A stretch of 64,000 bases of DNA from Tardiphaga alba (GCF_018279705.1 NZ_CP036498.1:3055001-3119000); one strand, 5' to 3'. Positions 8,052 through 21,252 are shown, counted from the stretch's first letter. The notes: generated by a model from the letters alone, not told the origin. Translations and numbers: made by a program.

Positions 8052-11000
8052 ATGCCCATGTTCGTCCGCAATGCCGCCGTCTCCCATTCCCAGGCCCGCG
8101 CCATCGTGAGACGCCGGATTTTATGGGCGACCGTGAGCACCGTCGCGCTGAGCGTGATGCCTGCGTCGGTACATGCGCGCGCGCTTGGCGGCGGTAGCAC
8201 CGGCGCGGTTTCCGCGCCGAATATTGCGGCAGATGCAGCGGCGCTGGCGGCACGGCAGGCCGCAACTGCGGTGCGACAGACCCAGGACTCCCTGTCGCGC
8301 GCGGCGCGTGCCGTACAGGACATACAGGCGGTGCAAGCGGCGGCCCGTGCGGCCGCCGCTGCGGCCCAGGTATCGCAGACACGGCCTGTGGCGGTGCCGA
8401 ACGGTCTCGCGCCCGGAGGTCTGGTGCAAGGCCCGGGCAGTTGGACGAACGCCAATGGCCCCACGCAATCCATCGACAGTTCTGGTCAGACCCAGGTCAA
8501 GGTACAGCAGACGGGGCAGCAGGCGATCCTGGATTGGTCGAGTTTCAACATCGGTTCGCGCACCACGCTGACCTTCGATCAGCAGGGCAAGGCGGATTGG
8601 GTCGCGGTCAACCGCGTCAGCGCGAGCACGGCTCCGATTCAAATTCTCGGCAACATCAAGGCCGATGGCCAGGTCTATGTCATCAATCAGAGCGGCATCA
8701 TCTTCGGCGGCAATAGCCAGGTGAATGTCGGCTCGCTGATCGTGGCGGCCGCGGCGATCTCGCCGGAACAGCTCAGCAAGGGACTATACTCGAACCAAAG
8801 CGGACAAGACTGGACGCCCAGCTTCACCGACGCGCTCGGCGAGGTTCGTGTCGAGGCCGGTGCGCAGATCGCCACGAAGGCGCCGACCAGCGTGACCTCC
8901 GGCGGTGGCTTTGTGATGCTGCTAGGCCAGTCCGTCGTGAATGACGGCATGATTTCAACGCCGAAAGGGCAGGCGCTGCTCGCGGCCGGTGACTCTTTTA
9001 TCTTGCGTCATGGCTTCAGCACCACAGGCAACACCGCATCGACGACCCGCGGCGCCGAAGTGTCGCCGGTCATCAATGCCGGTAGCAGCAGCGGCCGGGT
9101 GGTGAATTCAGGCCTCATCTTTGCACAACAAGGCGACATCACGCTCGCCGGCCGCGACCTGCTGGTTGGTGGTGCGCTGATCTCGACGAGTTCGGTCAAT
9201 ACGCGCGGCACCATCCATTTGCTCAACCGGGCGTCCGATACCGCGGGCAAGATCACCTTGGCCGCCGGCAGTGTGACAGCAATTCTTCCCGAGCTCGACA
9301 GCGGCGAGACGGCGTTGGACAGTGCGCGCAACGCGCTGATCGCTGCGTCACTTGAAGCCGACAAGCTCCGCTTCGGCAGCGCAGCCGGTGTGTTCGACAA
9401 TCTGTCGCGCCTCTCCGACCGGCAGGACCAGTCGCGGATCGAGATCGTCACCGGTGGCAGCGTCAGTTTCGCCGGCGGCTCCTATACGGCCGCGCAGGGC
9501 GGCCAGATTGCGGTCTCCGCGGCGAAGACGATCGACGTGGCCGATGGCGCCTTGCTCGACGTGTCCGGCGTGCGCAACGTCGCGCTGGCGATGTCGAGCA
9601 ACAATATCAGGGTCAATGTGCAGGGCAACGAACTGCGCGATAGCCCGCAGAACCGCGACAACGGTGCCCTGACCAGCAACGATGTCTGGATCGATGCGCG
9701 CTATCTCACTTTCGTCGCGGCCGGCACCGGCGGCTATGCATCCGATCGTTACTATACGCCGGGCGGCCTGCTCGAAGTCGGCGGCTATCTCAACACCACC
9801 GCGCACACCATCGGCGAATGGGCCGCCATCGGCGGCAGCATCACATTGCAGGCACCTGAGCTCACTGCCCATGAGGGCGCGCGCTTCGATATTTCCGGCG
9901 GCTCGCTGGATGTTGCAGCGGGCTGGATCCGATCGACCAATCTGATCGGCAGCGATGGGCGCCGCTACAGCGTGGACAACGCGCCGGCCGACATGAAATT
10001 CGTCGGCTTTGCCGGCAGTTTTTCACGCACGCATAACATCCAGGGGAAGGTCGATGATCGGCTCACGGAAGTCTGGTTCAGCGTGTTCGATCGCGGCCGC
10101 AACTCGTTGCGCTGGGAAGAAGGCTATTCGGTCGGTCGCGACGCCGGCCGTCTGAACCTCGCGGCGCCGACCGCAAAATTCGCGGCCACCATCGTCGCCG
10201 ATACGGTCACGGGTGAACAGCAGACCTCCCGCCGCAATGCCGGCGTGACCGATGGCTACAAGCTTTCGCATAATGTCGTCGCGCAAAACGGTACGCTGGC
10301 GTTGCAGATCTATGAGGGCAGCACCGGTGTACCGCGATGGACAGCACTCGACAGCGCCATCACCTTCAGCGATGCGCCGGCACCAAGCGACCGCACCGGA
10401 ACGGTCTGGCTCAGCTCCGATCTGCTGACCAGCTTCAATCTCGGCGGCATCTCGGCATGGTCGACGAAGGGGATCGCCGTCGACAGTGCATTGGCAGTCG
10501 CTGCTGGCGGCGTGATCGATTTTCAGGCGGCGAACGTCACCATCGCTGCGGATGTCACGGCGCGCAGCGGCACGGTCACCATCGGCAATCTGGTGCCGGG
10601 AAGCTCGCCGCTGCTGGACGGAACCGCGAGCTCGCATATGACCTTGCGCAACGGCGCGGTGATCGACACACGCGGCGTCTGGAGCAACGCGCTGCTCGAT
10701 GAAACGACCAGCCCATCCGCTGAAGCGTATATTGATGGCGGCGACGTCACCATCAGCACGACGCTCCATGTCACCCTTGAGACCGGATCGCGCATCGATG
10801 CATCAGCGGGCGGCATGGTTTCGCCGCGCGGCAAATTCAAGGGCGGCAGCGGCGGCGATATCACGCTGATCGCCAGCGCATCCAACGCATCCGGAACCGG
10901 ACAACTGACACTGGGCGGCCAGCTCGTTTCGACGGGCTTCGCCAAGGGCGGTGCATTGACGCTCGACACCGGCGGCGCGGTGGTGATCGGCGGCGCTGTG

Positions 11001-14000
11001 CCCACGCAGCCGCAGACGCTGCATCTCGCCGCCGACTTCTTCAGCCAGGGCTTCTCCAGCTATGCCATCAACGGCCAGAAATCGCTGACCGTCGCCGCTG
11101 ATGCGGCCGTCAACGTCACCAGGCCGACCTATCAGGCCACGAGCGCGCTTTATGAATTGGCGAGCGGCGGGGATGTCGCCACGGCCGCCGCGACAGTCCT
11201 GCAGCCGCTCTATCTCGACAATGCCATGAAGGGCAGCACCACGCAGCGCGCAGGCGCTGATTTGCTCCTGCGCTCCGGCGGTCGTCCGGACTTTGCTGGC
11301 ACGAACAGCGCCATCACCATCGCGCAAGGTGCCAGCATCACGGTTGATCCCGGCCGCAAAGTCGAGCTGGTCAGCGCCGGGCAGATCACCGTGCTCGGCC
11401 GTATCACGGCGCATGCCGGACGCATTGAAATCCGCGACGGCAATGCGGGGTTCCCGTCGGCCGGTGTAACGTCGCCCTATACTGCCTATGATCCCGGCGC
11501 GCGCTCGATCTGGATCGGCGAGACCGCCGTGCTCGACGTGTCGGCACAAGCGCATGTGGCGCGCGACGTGCAGGGCGGTTTCTTCGGCATCGTCGCCGAC
11601 GGTGGCAAGATCATCATCGGCGGCACCGGCGCGGTCGTGAAGGATTCGACGGTCCGCAACAGCGCAATCTCCCATGTGGTGATACGTTCGGGCGCGATCC
11701 TCGACGCATCGGGAACCGCGGGCGAACTGACCGTGTCCGATATCAACGGCACGCGCACGATCATGGCCGGCAGCAATGGCGGCAGCATCACGATTGCATC
11801 GCGATCGAGCATCTATATGGACGGCACGCTGCGCGCCCAGGCCGGCAGCGCCAATGCATCTGGCGGTTCGCTCTCGGTATTCTTCGAGTCGCCCTTGTTC
11901 GCGGAAACCAATGCGAGTTTCGTGCCGGCCTATATGCGCGCCGCACGCATTCTCACGATCGGGCAGAGTGCTGTCACCGGCGATCTCGCCGCGGGCGCGC
12001 GTCCGGGCGTCGCCGATCCCACCTTGGTCATCGGCCATGGACACATCACCGCCGACACGATCATGGCGTCGGGGGCCGATAGCGTCCAGCTGTGGACACG
12101 GGGTGGCATCTCGTTCGACGGCAATGTCAATCTCGCCACCGGGCGCAGCCTGACCCTCAGCCACAGCGGATTTATCACCAACACCTCGGCCGGCCAGGTG
12201 TGGAATGGCGACATCGCCAACACCACCGCAGGCGCAACGGTGCGGCTGAAGTCGGCCTATGTGGGCTTGATCGGTCTCGGCGTGCAGAAGGACACGCTCG
12301 TCTTCGCGGACATCCTGCCTGCGATGCCAGCTGGCGGTTTGCTGGAGATTTCGGCCGGGCTGATCGACCTGCAGAGCGACATCCGCTTCAAATACGCCGA
12401 TACGGTGCTCGTCAGCCGCGGCGACATCCGGGTGCTCGCCACGCCGGGTGGGCTGACGACCATCGGCACCTCTGGCAACCTCACGCTCACGGCGCAGCAG
12501 GTCTACCCGGCCAGCGGCGCTTCCGCGACCTTGTTTGCGGGCATGAACAGCACCGGCACGACCATCACCGATATGAACGCTGTACTGCGCATCCTCTCCG
12601 TCGACGGCAGCCGTCCGGCCGCGCCTTATTCGGTGTTCGGCAGCCTCTCATTGACGGCGCCGACCATCCTGCAGGGCGGCGTGCTGCGCGCGCCGCTCGG
12701 CTCCATTACGCTCGGCAAGCACATCGCCAAGTCGGCGACGGATAACTTCTTCACGCGCGTCGAATTGCTGGCAGGCAGCCTGACATCGGTGAGTGCTGCC
12801 GGCCTGATCATGCCGTATGGCGGCACGACGGACGGTGTGAACTACACCGCCGACGGCGTGGCAGCCATCACGCCGGATCTGATGACCGGTGCGTTCGGCA
12901 CGTCCGGTACGCGCCTGGGCGTGGCCATCAATGCCAGCGAGGTGACCAGCGCCGCCGGATCCGTGATCGATCTGTCGGGCGGCGGCACGCTGACGGGCGC
13001 GGGCTTCGTGTCCGGCCGCGGCGGCTCGGTGGACGTGCTGGTCGCAACGCTGGCCGATGCCAATCCAGCCAACCGCAAATACGGCACCGGCAATGCCGTC
13101 TATGCGCTCGTCCCCGGCGTGGTCACCGCGCCGGTCACCGGTGGCTACAACACGGCCTGGACCGGCAATGCGCCCGGTATCGGCCAGCAGGTCACGATCC
13201 CAGCGGGCGTGCCCGGCCTTGCCGCCGGCACCTATACGCTGATGCCTGCCAACTACGCGCTGTTGCCCGGCGCGTTCCGCGTCGAGATCGCGTCCAGCCA
13301 TGTCACGGCGACCACGGCGCCGATCGCGCTCGCCAATGGCTCGTATCTCGCGAGCGGTATGCTGGGTATCGCCAATACGTCGATCCGCGATGCGCTGCAG
13401 ACCACGCTGATCCTCACGCCCGGAAATGCCACGCGCAGTTATGCGAAGTACAACGAGCAGAACTATACCGACTTCCAGCTCGCACAGTCCGCCCGCTTCG
13501 GCACCACGCCGACACTGCTGGAGCGCGATGGCAAGTTCCTGTCCATCAGCCTGATGGCGCTCGACGGCGGCAACCCGACCAGTACGCAGCAGCGCACGCG
13601 TGACGCGCTTGTCTTTGAGGGCCGCGCGTTGTTTGCGGCGGACGACGGCGGCTATGGCGGCACGCTCAATCTCGGCGTCGTGCGCAACGTCTATGTCACT
13701 GGCTCGCAGTCGACGCTGCAGATCGTCAAGGCCGGCTCCATCGTCAACCGTACATCGATGGCGACCCCGGTGTCTGACGCCACGATCGCAGCGATCGGTG
13801 CGCCGAATATCAATATCGGCGGCGTGCTTGGACGGAAGGAAAACACGGTCGGCTGGGACTATACCCAGACGGATCAGATAGGGACCTGGAATGTCATAGT
13901 CGATAGCGGCGTGGTGCTGCGCGGCTCGCAGATCATTCTGGCGGCGCTCCGCAATATCACCATCGCATCGGGTGCGCGGGTCGATACGCTGGGCTGGGGC

Positions 14001-17000
14001 GTGCAGGCGCCCGACAGCAATGCCACCGGCCTGACCTATGGCGGGCCTTCGCTGGATTCCGCCAATAGCGGCAACATGGCCGCGGTCGTTGCGGTCTCGA
14101 ACGGCACGATCGCCTTCAGCGCGCCCATCGGCACCGCCGGCAATGTGACCATCGGGGATGGCGCGACCCTGGTGAGCGAGGGATCGATCGGCTTCCTCGT
14201 GCCGGGCAGCCTGACGGTGAACGGAACGCCGGTTCTCGGCACCCGCAGCCTCAATCTCACAGTGCCGACCCTCAATGTCGGCACTGCCGCATCGCTGGAC
14301 GCGGCGCGCGCCGCGGGAACGCTGCCGACCGGACTGGCTTTCGACCAGAGCCTGTTCGATCGCTTGCTGGCTGGCGGTGCCGGCGCGGGCGCGCCGGCAT
14401 TGGAGACGCTGGTGCTCGGCGCCAGCAACTCCATCAACTTCTTCGGATCGGTGAGCCTCGACGCCATCGATCCGCTCACGGGCCGTTCACGCCTCAAGCA
14501 ATTCCAGCTCAACACGCCAGCCATCTACGGCGCAGGAAGCGCGGGCGATCAGGTCCGCATCTCCGCTGATACCTTGATCTGGAACGGCTACGCCACCACC
14601 GTGGGCAATGCCACGCAGCCGTCGCCCAGCAAGACACCGGGTGCGACCACGCCTGGCGGCGCCGGTAACGGTGCCGGCACCATCACCATCGATGCAAGGC
14701 GCGTCGTGCTCGGCTTCGGCCCGAACGATCGCAGCTACTCGCAGGTCAATTACGATCGGCTGATGCTCGGCTTCTCGGCGGTCACTCTCAGCGCCAGCGA
14801 GGCGATCGTCGCCAACAACCGTGGCACGCTGGCGGTGTTCGCCTCCGGACCGAGCCCTGACAACACCTACAACAGCAAGACCTATGCCGGTGTCGGCGGT
14901 GCGCTCAATCTGGTGACGCCGCTGCTCACCGGCGATCCCGGCGCCGTGTTGTCGATCCGGGCCGGCGGCGATGTGCGTCTCACCCGGCCGGTCGGCGCAT
15001 CCGAGGTCAAGCCGGCGGCGGCGCTGGGCGCCGATATCGCCATCACTGCGGGCGAATCCCTGTATCTCGACTCGACCATCTATCTGCCGAGCGGGCGCTT
15101 CTCTGGCACCGCGGGCAGCAATGTTACGCTCGGCGCCAACTCCAAACTCGATCTGTCGGGACAGGCGATTCCGATGCTCGACGTCACCAAATATTCGTGG
15201 GGCGGCGATGTCTTGCTGGAATCCCGCTTCGGCGAAATCCGGCAGATGGCTGGATCGGTGATCGACATTTCGGCGGCCAACAACGATGCCGGTTCGTTGA
15301 CGCTGACAGCCACCAGCAGTTCGGGTCGGGTCATTCTGGGCGGTACGCTCAAAGCGACCGGCGTCCGTGGCGGCTCGATCGATCTGCGCGCGCGATTGAT
15401 CGGCGCCTTTGTCAATACTCAGTCGGAAGACTTTGCCGCTCTCAATATCAAGCTCAGCGAGGCCGGTTTCACCGAGCGCCGCAGCTTCGTGCTCAAGCAA
15501 GGCAATCTTGTCATCGGCAATGAATTGAAGGCGCATGACATCTCGGTTTCCGTCGATGACGGCATGCTCACCGTGAACGGCAAGATCGACGCCAGCGGCG
15601 AGCGCGCCGGCAGTATCCGTCTGTGGGCGATCGATGACGTGATCCTCACCAATACCGCTGTCCTCGATGCCCATGGCACCGTGCTGCAGGTCGATAGCGA
15701 CGGCAACGCCATCGCCGCCAAGAACCGTGCATTGGTGGAAGTCGGCAGCACTTATGTCGGGCTGCAGCTGGACTCGGGTGCGGTGATCGATGTGTCATCG
15801 CCCGATGGTGTTTCGCGGGGCACGTTCAACCTTTACGCACCGCGTTTCGGCGGTGGAACCAGTGCCACCGGTGCAGGTGCGCCATACAACGCCATCGGCT
15901 ACGACATCCCCATCGAAATCGGGACGAACATCGATATTCGCGGCGCGCGCGAGATCGCGGTCTATGGGGAGACGACATACAAGAATGCTCCGGTCGATCC
16001 GAACACTCCCGGCACGCAGGTGATCGACAAGGCCTTCCTCGACAAGGTCGATCGGGACAGCACGGCCTTCATCAATGCTGCGCTCGCCAACAGTGATTTG
16101 ATGGGTAGGCTTGCCGGCCTCACAGCCTATGGCAGCGCCTTCCATCTTCGTCCGGGCGTCACCATCGCCAGCGCCACACCCACGGGCAATCTCATTGTCA
16201 GTGGCGATATAGACCTGTCCGCTTATCGCTACGGTCCAAACGCCGAGCGCGATCCCGGATCTGCGACCTATGGCTCCGGCGAGGCTATGGGCCTCACTCT
16301 GCGCGCTGGCGGTAATCTGACAGTGCGTGGCAATCTGTCTGATGGCTATCGGACCACGGCCCAGGGGACGCCGGCCACATTCCGGCAGATCACGATCCTC
16401 AATAACAGTACCGATTTCGTCACCAATGGTACGCGCAACGTCACTCTCCCGAGTGGTACGCGAGTCAGTATTCCTTACTATCGCAATCGCAACGCGATCA
16501 GCCTCGTCACTGACTGGACCGTTCCGACGACGGACTACTACGTCTATGGTACGAGTGGGGTCACGGACAGCACCGGGAAGGTATGGTCGCCGGGATCGAT
16601 CGTTCCGGCCGGAACGACGTTTTCTGTCAACCAGCTGCAACTGGTCACGGCGGAGGCGGCGAGATGGCCGACCGTGCAATACGTCACCCCGGCGCAGGCA
16701 CCGCAATATTCCACACCGCTCGCCGGCGCTGCAACGCAGCTGCGCGTCGTTGCGGGCTCTGATCTGAACGCCGCCGCCGCACGCACGCTGGCCGCAGCCA
16801 GCACTTTGGCAAATCGTGGCAACATCATCCTGAACAATCCGATGAGCAATGGCAGCGTGCCGGCCCCAGCATGCTACGCACCGGTGCCGCCGATCTCGAT
16901 CTTCTCGCGGGCGGCGATCTGAACCAGCTCTCGCCCTTCAACATCTCGACCTTCGGCAAGGGTGATGCGGTGCCCGCAGATCTCTTCGTCAAGACGCAGG

Positions 17001-19581
17001 GCGTTCTCACCGGTCATGCCTTCGTTGCGGAGTCCGGCAACTACGTGACCAGTGCCACGGTGTCGCGCTGGTACAACCAGAATGGCGTAAATTTCGCAGG
17101 CTTTGGCGCGCTTAATGGCGGCAATGTCACGCTCGAGGCCGGCGGCGATGCCGGCGTGTTGCGACCGCATGGCAGCGGCACCGCGTCGCTCGGATATGCC
17201 AGCACGGCCATCGTCGCCGGCGTTCAGGGCGGCGGCGATGTGCGCATCACCATTGGCGGCGCGCTCAATCCGCTAGGTTACGGCGGCTCGCCCGGCGGCG
17301 GCAATGACGACATGAACGGCGTGTTCAGTACCGATCGGGGCGACATCACCGTAAAGGCCGGCCGCATCGGCGTCATCCCGCTGGTTTACGGCACAAGGGA
17401 AATCAACGATCCACGTCAGGCAGACCGCCTGACCGCTGCCGCTATCGGCATGGCGGCCGGCGGCGTGATGCTGCTGCCGCGCGACGGTCATGTGTCGATT
17501 CTCAGCCGCGGCGATCTCGTCGTCGCCGGTTATGGCACATCCGGCACCAGCGCCAGACTGAACTGGAGCGACGAGACCGCGGTGTCGCTGTTCTCCGCGG
17601 GTGGCAATGTCGTGCCGATCAATGGCGACAGAGAGGGGCGGCCGAACGACAACTGGCGCAGCGATGCGCCGGGAGGCTTCCGTCAGTACCATGTGCCCGG
17701 ACATTTCTCGGTGGTCGCGGCGGAGGGCAGCATTTATCTCGGTGGCCGGCCGCAGAATATCTCGACCTATCAAGACATCATCGTGCATGTCGATGCGGTG
17801 CCTGACGGCGGACTCGAATTGCTGGCCCGGAATTCGATCTACGGTGCGGCGACCCACGATACGATTCACCTGACCAACCCGGTTCGTTTCGATATCGGCG
17901 GCGGCGCCGGTTCACTCTATGACGGCGACGACACGCCGATACGGATCTACGCCGTCACCGGCGATCTGGTGAATGTCGTTCTGGGCCAGGCCCGTGTACG
18001 GCAGAACGGAAATGTCGACTATGTCGGCGCCAAGGCAGCACGCGTCATGGCCGGCCGCGACATGGTTGGTTTCGGCCTGATCACCCAAGCCCTGGACGAT
18101 GGCACTCTTGGCATCCAGCCAAGTTTCATCCTGCACAACGACGCCAACGACGTGTCGGTTATCTCGGCCGGCCGCAACATGTACTACACGAATGTGGAAA
18201 TCGCCGGTCCCGGTACGCTGGAAGTCACCGCGGGCGGTGACATCTATCAGGGCTACAAAGGCGGCATCGCCTCGCTCGGCCCGATCGCGCCGGGCGACAA
18301 CCGGCCGGGTGCATCCATCGCGGTGATGGCGGGGCAGGCACAGCGGGCGCGCGCTACGACAATCTGCTGGTCTATCTCGATCCCGCCAATCTTGCAGTGT
18401 CCGGCACACCGCTGGCGGATCAGGTCGGCAAGGTGGCGAAGACCTATGAAAGCGAGTTGCGCAAGTGGCTGCAGGATCGCTACGGCTTTGCCACCACCGA
18501 CGATACGCAAGCCCGCAGCTACTTCGCCGCATTGGCGCCGGAGCAGCAGCACATCTTCCTGCGCAAGGTCTATTATGCCGAGCTGAAAGCCGGCGGGCGC
18601 GAATATAACGATGCGACGAGCAGCCGCTTCGGTTCCTATCTGCGCGGCCGTCAGGCCATCGCGGCGCTGTTCCCGGAGGGTAACGCCTATCGCGGCGATC
18701 TCGTGATGTTCAGCGGCATCGAAGGCAGCGGTGCCAATGCCACGCGCTACGACTCCGGCATCCGGACGTTGTTCGGCGGCAACATCCAGATCATGACGCC
18801 GGGCGGTCAGCAGGTGATCGGGGTCGAAGGCGTCACGCCGGGCGCCAAGTCCGGTCTGGTGACGCAGGGGCAGGGCGATATCCAGCTCTATGCGGAGGGT
18901 TCGATCCTGCTCGGCCAGTCGCGCATCATGACGACGTTTGGTGGCGATATCCTGGCCTGGTCGGCCAGCGGCGACATCAATGCCGGCCGAGGCTCGAAGA
19001 CATCGGTGCTGTATACGCCGCCGAAACGGGTCTATGACAAATATGGTCGTGTCACGCTATCGCCGCAGGTGCCGGCCACCGGTGCGGGTATCGCGACGCT
19101 TAATCCAATCCCGGAAGTGCCGGCGGGCGACATCGATCTGATCGCACCTGAAGGCACCATTGATGCGGGTGAGGCGGGCATCCGCGTCTCGGGCAATATC
19201 AACCTGGCGGCTCTGCAGGTACTGAATGCGGCGAACATTCAGGTGCAGGGCACCGCGTCGGGTATCCCGACAGTACAGGCGCCAAGCATCACCGCGGCGC
19301 TCTCCACCTCTAATGCGGCGGCGGCCACGCAGCAGACCGCCACGCCAAACCAGGGCAGCGGCAATGATCGACCGTCGGTGATCATCGTCGAAGTGCTCGG
19401 CTACGGCGGCGGCAACGATGGTGAGGACGAAGAGCGCCGCGACAAGCGACGCAGCGACGACCGCGCCAGCTACAATCCGAACAGTGCGTTGAAATTGATC
19501 GGCAACGGCGCGCTGAGCAATGAGCAGAGGCAGAATCTGACTGAAAGCGAGCGAAGGAATTTCGATCAGATCGGTCTGTAA
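8052..19581 (+). CDS. Giant filamentous-haemagglutinin-like TpsA exoprotein (two frameshifts as given)
   Basis: Three consecutive frames (8052-16922, then from about 16864 to about 18331, then to 19581) read as one protein of about 3,843 residues if one base is restored at each of two runs: C4 at 16864-16867 and G4 at 18331-18334. The N-terminus has a long basic signal region (RAIVRRRILWATVSTVALSVMP) and an Ala/Gln helix. The TPS secretion domain at ~130-260 contains DWSSFNIGSRTTLTFDQ and VYVINQSGIIFGGNSQVNVGSL, equivalent to the NPNGI block recognised by TpsB. The rest is repetitive beta-helix rich in G, A, S and T, with many GG-x-I/V-x-I/L strands. The C-terminus is acidic and basic (GEDEERRDKRRSDD). 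I see no toxin or C-terminal anchor domain. It follows the FecR operon; a TpsB is absent from the window. Likely a secreted or surface adhesin. Confidence 0.85.
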
Positions 19582-19594
19582 TTCCCGGAGTATC

Positions 19595-19634
19595 GCTGGC
19601 AGAGCATCCCTTTTCATTGCCGGGCTCTGCCAGC
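19595..19634 (+). terminator. Stem-loop downstream of the exoprotein gene
   Basis: A perfect 10-base inverted repeat (GCTGGCAGAG at 19595 and CTCTGCCAGC ending at 19634) around a 20-base loop, 14 bases after the stop codon. There is no T tract, so it may stabilise the mRNA end or mark a junction rather than act as an intrinsic terminator. Confidence 0.45.
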
Positions 19635-19789
19635 CAGTTCAACCAATCGCCGAGCGGCCCACTCGGCAATCCTTTAGCCGGCGTTTGACCAGGCAAAGGT
19701 TCCATAGTTGCTCATTAAGCAGCCTGGTCGCTGCTGCTTGCGTCATGAGGTATTGTTCGATCTCGCCGCTGAAAGACCACGTCGTAATC

Positions 19790-20440
19790 GACTGGCAAGC
19801 ATTCAAGCTCTGGGGAATTCGAGCAAATGCGAGTTGTGGAGTTGTCCTAACGGCACCGCATTGTAGTCTACGATGCGAGCCCGTCACCACCGGTCAAATG
19901 GACGACGCATTGTCGTCCGGCGGGATCGATCTGGCAATGGGATACTGTCCCAATCTGAACGCTCTCGGAATCATGAGCGAAAAGCTATTCCTGCATTCAT
20001 TGTTCTGTCTCGTCCGCGCCAACCATCCGCAGGTGAGATCGTCTCACGTAACGCTCGACACATTACTCGAATTGCAGCATGCCGTCGTTCATTCGGTAGG
20101 TCGCAGTAATGAACTCTTCGAGACGCTTCTGCGAACCAGGAAATTGCGAAGGAAGGTGACGCTTCTGTCATCTCACGTTTTGTCCTTGTCCGCGATCATC
20201 GCATCTGCCGACTTGATCGTAACGGTTCCGCGGTCGCTCGCCGAGTATTACGTCGGCATCGACAACCTTCGCATGGTTGAGCCACCGATCAATATTCAGC
20301 CTTACGAAATCAGTCAGTTCTGCCATGGGAGATTCGACGGCGACCCGGCCGTCAAATGGCTTCGGACGTACGTCGCAAATCTGCATCAGGAAAAGCGGTC
20401 GCGGTCACGCGCCGCATCCGGAAAGGGCGCCCGATCGTAG
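19790..20440 (+). pseudogene. LysR-family regulator remnant (effector-binding domain only)
   Basis: The readable part, from about 19905, is the C-terminal effector-binding domain of a LysR regulator of the NodD/LinR type: SGGIDLAMGYCPNL, FCLVRANHP, VVHSVGRSNELFE, VTVPRSLAEYY and a final VKWLRTYVANLHQ. The N-terminal helix-turn-helix is absent. Just upstream, another frame shows EFEQMRVVELS followed by a stop, which matches the segment that should precede this domain, so the gene is both truncated and frameshifted. The start of the remnant is uncertain. It is probably the former regulator of the neighbouring importer and P450 genes. Confidence 0.65.
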
Positions 20441-20457
20441 CGAACTGTTCGCCAAAG

Positions 20458-21252
20458 CTAATTTAGTCGGGGCGTCGCGACGAGGGATCGAATGGCGAGT
20501 TTGAACAGTTCGCTTTGCGATGAGATGCCAAGCTTATCGTAGGCGCGCTTCCGATAGGTCAGGGTCGATTGGAGGCTTACGCCCAGTTCGGAAGAGATGC
20601 CTTCCGAAGTTAAGCCGCTGAGTATGCGAAGACAGACTTCGCGCTCCCGCTTTGTGAGACGGAGCAGCGGTTCGTGAGTCGTGAAGGCGTCTTCTAGGAG
20701 CACAAACGGATCGGACCGATTTGCGGCCTCTGCACGGCAATGTTGGGCGACCGCCGACACGATGCCAGGCGCGGCCTTGCCGAGAGCCTCCCTTTGCTCA
20801 CTATTGAAACGTCCTTGTGGGAGCGAGCGATACAAGTTGACGTAGTAGCAGGTGTCGTCGATCCACACCGCGGCTGCGAACTTGTCCACGATGGCGGATT
20901 CATCGAAGAACAGGCGGCGATACCGATCATTGTACATACGACGTGCAAAGGTGGGCAGGATTATCGATGTTTCGTCCGAACGCGCTTCAAATAACGCATC
21001 GCGGTTCGGGTCGGACAAGTGGAAATGTTCGGAATAGGCTGATCCGAGATCGGGGCCGATCGCAATATTTCCAAGGTCAAGAGCGCACCGGGTCGAGCGT
21101 TCTCCTTCCAGCGCGAATACCATACAGTGCCCCACGTCCGCTGTGCGCCGCAACATATCGAGAAGCGATCGCCCGAATTCGGGGTGACCGATTGACAGCC
21201 CTACATGCGTGCATTCGTCACGGGTGGGACGATCGTGCAATCGATCCGCCAT
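20458..21252 (-). CDS. LuxR-family transcriptional regulator
   Basis: A 264-residue regulator. The C-terminal ~65 residues are a GerE/LuxR helix-turn-helix (LTKREREVCLRILSGLTSEGISSELGVSLQ, then TYRKRAYDKLGISSQSELF). The N-terminal ~180 residues have no sensor domain I can name; the sequence lacks the usual autoinducer-binding residue pattern and has no receiver aspartate context. The start ATG at 21252 has a GGAGG ribosome site. It is transcribed divergently from the livH-like gene, and the 185-base gap holds a perfect 7-4-7 palindrome that could be its operator. It probably controls the importer; the inducer is unknown. Confidence 0.82.
   Translation of the reverse strand: MADRLHDRPTRDECTHVGLSIGHPEFGRSLLDMLRRTADVGHCMVFALEGERSTRCALDLGNIAIGPDLGSAYSEHFHLSDPNRDALFEARSDETSIILPTFARRMYNDRYRRLFFDESAIVDKFAAAVWIDDTCYYVNLYRSLPQGRFNSEQREALGKAAPGIVSAVAQHCRAEAANRSDPFVLLEDAFTTHEPLLRLTKREREVCLRILSGLTSEGISSELGVSLQSTLTYRKRAYDKLGISSQSELFKLAIRSLVATPRLN

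Noticed and set aside
10803..15674. Long minus-strand open frames (453 and 395 residues) under the exoprotein gene
   Set aside because: They mirror the codon pattern of the repetitive exoprotein, are rich in Arg, Ala, Gly and His, and show no domain or ribosome site.
19582..19700. Second attachment site (copy of the tRNA-Glu 3' end) at the left island border
   Set aside because: Looked for by eye in both orientations and not found; the left border remains undefined.
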